From DATFVJ01 sp963851085 (GTDB lineage: Bacteria; Actinomycetota; Actinomycetes; Streptosporangiales; Streptosporangiaceae): a DNA stretch of 64,000 bases. The DNA lies in contig CAWKNX010000011.1 of NCBI GenBank assembly GCA_963851085.1, positions 62,001-126,000 of the forward strand, read 5' to 3'. Both the position numbers and the translations under genes were made by a program. A model generated the notes under the pieces. That model was not told the origin of the DNA. It searched no databases and saw only the letters and a list, made by a program, of their open reading frames with translations. Below are positions 61,090 through 64,000 of the stretch, one piece after another (the stretch's first letter is position 1; every line of letters starts with the position of its first letter).

Positions 61090-61965
61090 TTGGGGGGAGA
61101 TGGCCCGGTGAGGTCTCGGACCGGCCCGGTGGACCCGGCGCATGCGGCAGGCGGCGGGGCGGCCGCGCCGGATCCGGCCGGCCTCCCCGCCCCGGCCGCT
61201 GCCGCGCATATCCCCGCGCGACCGCTGGGCCCGTTAGGCCAGGCTCACCCCGGGCACCCGGCAGCCCCCGTGGGCCCAGCGAACCCCATGGGCCCAGCGA
61301 ACCCCGTGCGCCCAGCGAACCCCGTGCGCCCAGCGAACCCTGTGTATCTAGCAAACCCCGTGCACCTAGCAAACCCCGTGGGCCCAGCAAACCCCGTGGG
61401 CCCAGCGGACCGGGCGCGCCCGGGCAAACCGGTGCGTCCGGCGAAAGCGATCCGGCCGGTGCGGCCGCGGCTGGGCGCGCGCGTCATGTACCGCCTGCAG
61501 CGGCTGATGACGCCGGGTGCCCGCTACCGGTGGCTGAGCGCTCGCATCGAGTCGTCGCGCCTGCTCCGGCGGCTGTTCACCGGCGCGGAGAGGAAGGTCA
61601 AGGAGGAGATCTTCGGGTGCCGGATGTGCGGCCAGTGCGCCCTTCCCGTGACCGGTTACGCCTGCCCGATGAGCTGCCCGAAGGAACTGCGCAACGGACC
61701 GTGCGGCGGCGTGGGCGTGGACGGGTCCTGTGAGGTGTACCCGGATGTGCGCTGTGTGTGGCTCGTGGCGTACGAGCGGGCACACAGCCAGGGTCGGGCC
61801 GATGACCTTTGCCGCCTGCAGCGGCCGATCGACCATCGCCGCTGGGGTGAGAGTTCGTGGCTCAACTACTGGCAGGGGCGTGACGAGGGCCTGTGGACTG
61901 AGGACGACGGCTTGGCCGCTCCGCCTCCCGTGCAGCGCGTGCCCGCCGGGGCGGGCGATCCATGA
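61090..61965 (+). CDS. metV: MetV-like protein (methylenetetrahydrofolate reductase C-terminal domain)
   Basis: A protein of up to 291 residues. The conserved part (about 125-285) has cysteine motifs CRMCGQCALP, GYACPMSCPKELRNGPCGG and SCEVYPDVRCVW, the signature of the MTHFR C-terminal (MetV) family, which partners MetF in acetogens and other bacteria. The N-terminal 120 residues are low-complexity, with about nine units of NPVRPA/NPVGPA (18-bp repeats at about 61258-61425). The true start is uncertain (possible GTG 61108). The TGA overlaps the metF ATG, so the two are co-translated. It is probably an iron-sulfur or zinc subunit of the reductase. Confidence 0.85.
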   Translation: MGGDGPVRSRTGPVDPAHAAGGGAAAPDPAGLPAPAAAAHIPARPLGPLGQAHPGHPAAPVGPANPMGPANPVRPANPVRPANPVYLANPVHLANPVGPANPVGPADRARPGKPVRPAKAIRPVRPRLGARVMYRLQRLMTPGARYRWLSARIESSRLLRRLFTGAERKVKEEIFGCRMCGQCALPVTGYACPMSCPKELRNGPCGGVGVDGSCEVYPDVRCVWLVAYERAHSQGRADDLCRLQRPIDHRRWGESSWLNYWQGRDEGLWTEDDGLAAPPPVQRVPAGAGDP

Positions 61966-63272
61966 GCCCGGCAGCCGTGGGGCAATTGCGCGGCCGTCTG
62001 GAATCCGGCGGCTTCGCGGTGACCGCGGAGATCGGCCCGCCGCGGGGCGCGGACGCGGATGCGGTACGGCGCAAGGCAGAACTGCTGCGCGGCTGGGTGG
62101 ACGCAGTCAACATCACCGACAACCAGGGTTCCCATGTGCGGCTGTCAAGCTGGGCGGGCAGCCTGGCCGCCCTCAGCGTGGGCGTGGAACCGGTCATGCA
62201 GCTCACGTGCCGCGACCGTAATCGCATCGCATTGCAGTCCGACCTGCTGTCCGCTGCCGCGATGGGAATCCCGAACGTGCTGTTGCTGACGGGTGATCAT
62301 CCCAAGTTCGGCGACCACGCGGAGGCCAAGCCGGTGTTCGACCTGGACAGTGTCCAGCTGCTGTGGACCGCCCGCACCATGCGTGACGACGGGCGGCTGC
62401 TGTCCGGGCGCGAACTCGATCCGCCGCCCGATTGGTTCATCGGTGCCGTGGAGAATCCATTCGCCCCGCCCGAGCGGTTCCGGGCGAACCGGCTCGGCAA
62501 GAAGATCGCGGCGGGTGCTCAATTCGTCCAGACCCAGTTCGTCTTCGACATCCCGGTTTTCGCCCGGTGGCTGGCGGAGGTCCGCGACCTCGGGCTGCAT
62601 GAGCGCTGCCACATCCTCGCCGGGGTCGGGCCGATCCGCTCACTGCGCATTCTTGACCACATGCGCGGCAATGTGCCAGGCGTGTACATACCCGATGAAA
62701 TCGACCGCAGGCTCCGCCGTGTCCCCGCCGACCGCGTCGCGGACGAAGGGATGCTGGTCGCGGCCGAGATCATCCAGCAGGTGCGGGATCTGGACGGAGT
62801 GGCCGGCGTCCACGTCATGGCGTTCGGCTACGAGCGCGGTATCCCCGGCATCCTCGAGCGCGCGGGGGTGCCCCGCCGGCCGGGCAGCCCGGACGGCCCG
62901 GCTGAAGCCGCGTCCGCGGACGGCCACGCTTACCCCGCAGGCGCCGCGCCCCCGAGCGGCGCGCACCCAGCGGCAGGCACGTCCCCCACGGCAGGCGCGC
63001 CCCCGGCGGCGGGTACCGCAGGCAGCCCGCCCGCGGCGGGTCCTGTGTCGGTCGCAGGTGCCCCGTCCGTGGCAGGTCCGGCGTCCGTGGCAGGCGCACC
63101 GTCGGTGACCGGCGCGCCCTCCGTGACGGGCGCGACGTCCGCGCGTACCGCGTCCGCCGCAGGTACCGCGTCGGCGCCGTCCCTGCCAGCGACGATGCCA
63201 GCCGTCGGGAACGCAGCGGCAGCGGCAGCAGGCGCCGATGCCGCCGACGATGGGAGATCGCATGCGCGTTGA
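61962..63272 (+). CDS. metF: Methylenetetrahydrofolate reductase (MetF)
   Basis: A 436-residue protein with a MetF TIM barrel in residues 10-305: FAVTAEIGPPRG (catalytic Glu region), VNITDNQGSHVRLSS, MQLTCRDRNRIALQSDLLSA, VLLLTGDHPKFGDH and AGAQFVQTQFVFDI. Residues 310-436 are Ala/Pro/Ser/Thr-rich repeats (for example VAGAPSVAGPASVAGAPSVT) with no family match. It interconverts methylene- and methyl-THF with FAD. Coupled to metV at the start; the next gene's ATG lies 11 bases inside its 3' end. Confidence 0.92.
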   Translation: MSPAAVGQLRGRLESGGFAVTAEIGPPRGADADAVRRKAELLRGWVDAVNITDNQGSHVRLSSWAGSLAALSVGVEPVMQLTCRDRNRIALQSDLLSAAAMGIPNVLLLTGDHPKFGDHAEAKPVFDLDSVQLLWTARTMRDDGRLLSGRELDPPPDWFIGAVENPFAPPERFRANRLGKKIAAGAQFVQTQFVFDIPVFARWLAEVRDLGLHERCHILAGVGPIRSLRILDHMRGNVPGVYIPDEIDRRLRRVPADRVADEGMLVAAEIIQQVRDLDGVAGVHVMAFGYERGIPGILERAGVPRRPGSPDGPAEAASADGHAYPAGAAPPSGAHPAAGTSPTAGAPPAAGTAGSPPAAGPVSVAGAPSVAGPASVAGAPSVTGAPSVTGATSARTASAAGTASAPSLPATMPAVGNAAAAAAGADAADDGRSHAR

Positions 63273-64000
63273 CGTCCGCCCGGTCAAGAAGCTGCGCGAA
63301 TCCCCGGAAGCCCAGGCCGTGTTCGGCCCGATCATCGAGGCACTCTGCTCGTCACCCGCTGATCTGTCGCGGCTGCGCGTGGTCTGCGACTGGATCCAGT
63401 ACCGCAACAGCTTCCGTGACGCGGCGGTCTGCCGGCCCGTGCTGGCCGGACGCCCCGCACAATCTGCTGGGCCCGGACAATCCGACGAGCCAGGACAAGC
63501 TGATGGACGCGCACAGTCAGACGGGCCGGCGCACTTTGGCGGGCCGAGAAACGCTGACCTGTCGGCGCAGCCTGGCGAGGTCGCGCACGCCGCTGCCCGG
63601 GCAGCCCTGGACGGGACCTCGCGGCCGGCTGGGACGCTGGGACCGGCTGGGACGCTGGGACCGGCTGGGACGCCGCGGCCGGCTGGGACGCCGGGACCGG
63701 CCTGGCCCGTCGCGGCGGGGTGGTGGCCAGATCCCGCGTCGGACAGCAGCCTGGAGATCGCGGTCGACCTGCGCCGCTGCCGGGATGTCGACCTCGCGAT
63801 GCTGGCCAAGCAGGCACTTGCCGATCACCTGGCGGGCAGTTCCGCTGGGCGGCGGCCGCTTGAGCCCTGGACGGCAGGCCGTAACAGCTGCATCTGGCGT
63901 TTCAACATGCTGTACTGGCAGGCCCTCTCGCTCTGGGAGCAGGCGACCGGCCGTGAATACGAGCAGGCCCTGCCCGGCGGTGAGAGCGATGCCCGCAACA
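63262..64000 (+). CDS. Unrecognised gene of the one-carbon cluster (cut by window end)
   Basis: Starts at ATG 63262, overlapping the metF stop, and stays open to the window end (246 codons). The N-terminus MRVDVRPVKKLRESPEAQAV and LRVVCDWIQYRNSFRDAAVC look well folded. A repeat-rich middle follows (PAGTLG/PAGTPR units from 18-bp repeats, about 63636-63710). Then LEIAVDLRRCRDVDLAMLAK and CIWRFNMLYWQALSLWEQAT resume folded character. I do not recognise the family. Tight coupling to metV-metF suggests a folate one-carbon role. Confidence 0.6.
   Translation, partial: MRVDVRPVKKLRESPEAQAVFGPIIEALCSSPADLSRLRVVCDWIQYRNSFRDAAVCRPVLAGRPAQSAGPGQSDEPGQADGRAQSDGPAHFGGPRNADLSAQPGEVAHAAARAALDGTSRPAGTLGPAGTLGPAGTPRPAGTPGPAWPVAAGWWPDPASDSSLEIAVDLRRCRDVDLAMLAKQALADHLAGSSAGRRPLEPWTAGRNSCIWRFNMLYWQALSLWEQATGREYEQALPGGESDARN

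Overview
The window is high-GC DNA with frequent GTG/TTG starts, four-base stop/start overlaps and typical actinomycete families: mycofactocin biosynthesis, an LLM-class F420 oxidoreductase, PucR, PaaX and TetR regulators, and a form II CoxL-type molybdenum hydroxylase. It is most likely a large soil actinomycete chromosome. I cannot name the genus from sequence alone. No rRNA, tRNA, CRISPR array, transposase or phage gene was recognised.

Layout. 0-3.8 kb: end of a sugar-binding protein, two permeases (each with a +1 frameshift) and a UgpC/SugC-type ATPase. 3.8-5.8 kb: a minus-strand trio (ParB-like, metallophosphoesterase, small membrane protein). 5.9-8.2 kb: a GH13 alpha-glucosidase and a broken FUSC gene. 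8.6-13.4 kb: amidohydrolase, PaaX regulator, membrane protein, aldehyde dehydrogenase. 13.6-17.4 kb: zinc-ribbon protein, PucR regulator, homocysteine methyltransferase/MTHFR fusion. 17.8-21.4 kb: CoxL-CoxS-CoxM-like hydroxylase.

21.6-35.7 kb is the centrepiece, a mycofactocin super-locus. The minus-strand operon runs mftA-mftB-mftC, two FadH/OYE flavoenzymes, FixB-, FixC-, FixX- and FixA-like electron-transfer proteins, mftE and a mycofactocin-type SDR. mftR-mftF diverge on the plus strand. Recognisable mftD and mftG are absent. The working hypothesis is that the ETF/ETF-quinone oxidoreductase set carries electrons from the reduced cofactor to quinone. An NDMA-dependent alcohol dehydrogenase, a class often tied to mycofactocin, lies 2 kb beyond mftF.

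35.8-47.5 kb: TetR plus a truncated MFS gene, the NDMA-type ADH, a second PaaX, an amidohydrolase/zinc dehydrogenase/SDR-remnant group, a chain of very small ORFs, two SDRs and a MetE-like enzyme. 48.1-53.9 kb: a dipeptide-type ABC operon with four apparent frameshifts. 53.9-59 kb: F420 oxidoreductase and a large secreted S8-like protease (one frameshift). 60.1-64 kb: a one-carbon group, purU-metV-metF plus an unrecognised gene cut by the window end.

Two genome-scale features overlay the genes. First, in-frame minisatellites (9- to 87-bp units, all multiples of three) sit inside or beside at least ten genes, including mftA, mftF, the FixA-like gene and one OYE gene. Second, dispersed non-coding repeats recur: a 57-bp palindrome (three copies), a ~97-bp element carrying a DnaA-box-like word (three copies) and a short TAACGGCTGC-containing word. 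Frameshifts cluster at the two ends of the window, in transport and secretion genes, while the 10-48 kb core has none in an otherwise full-length gene.
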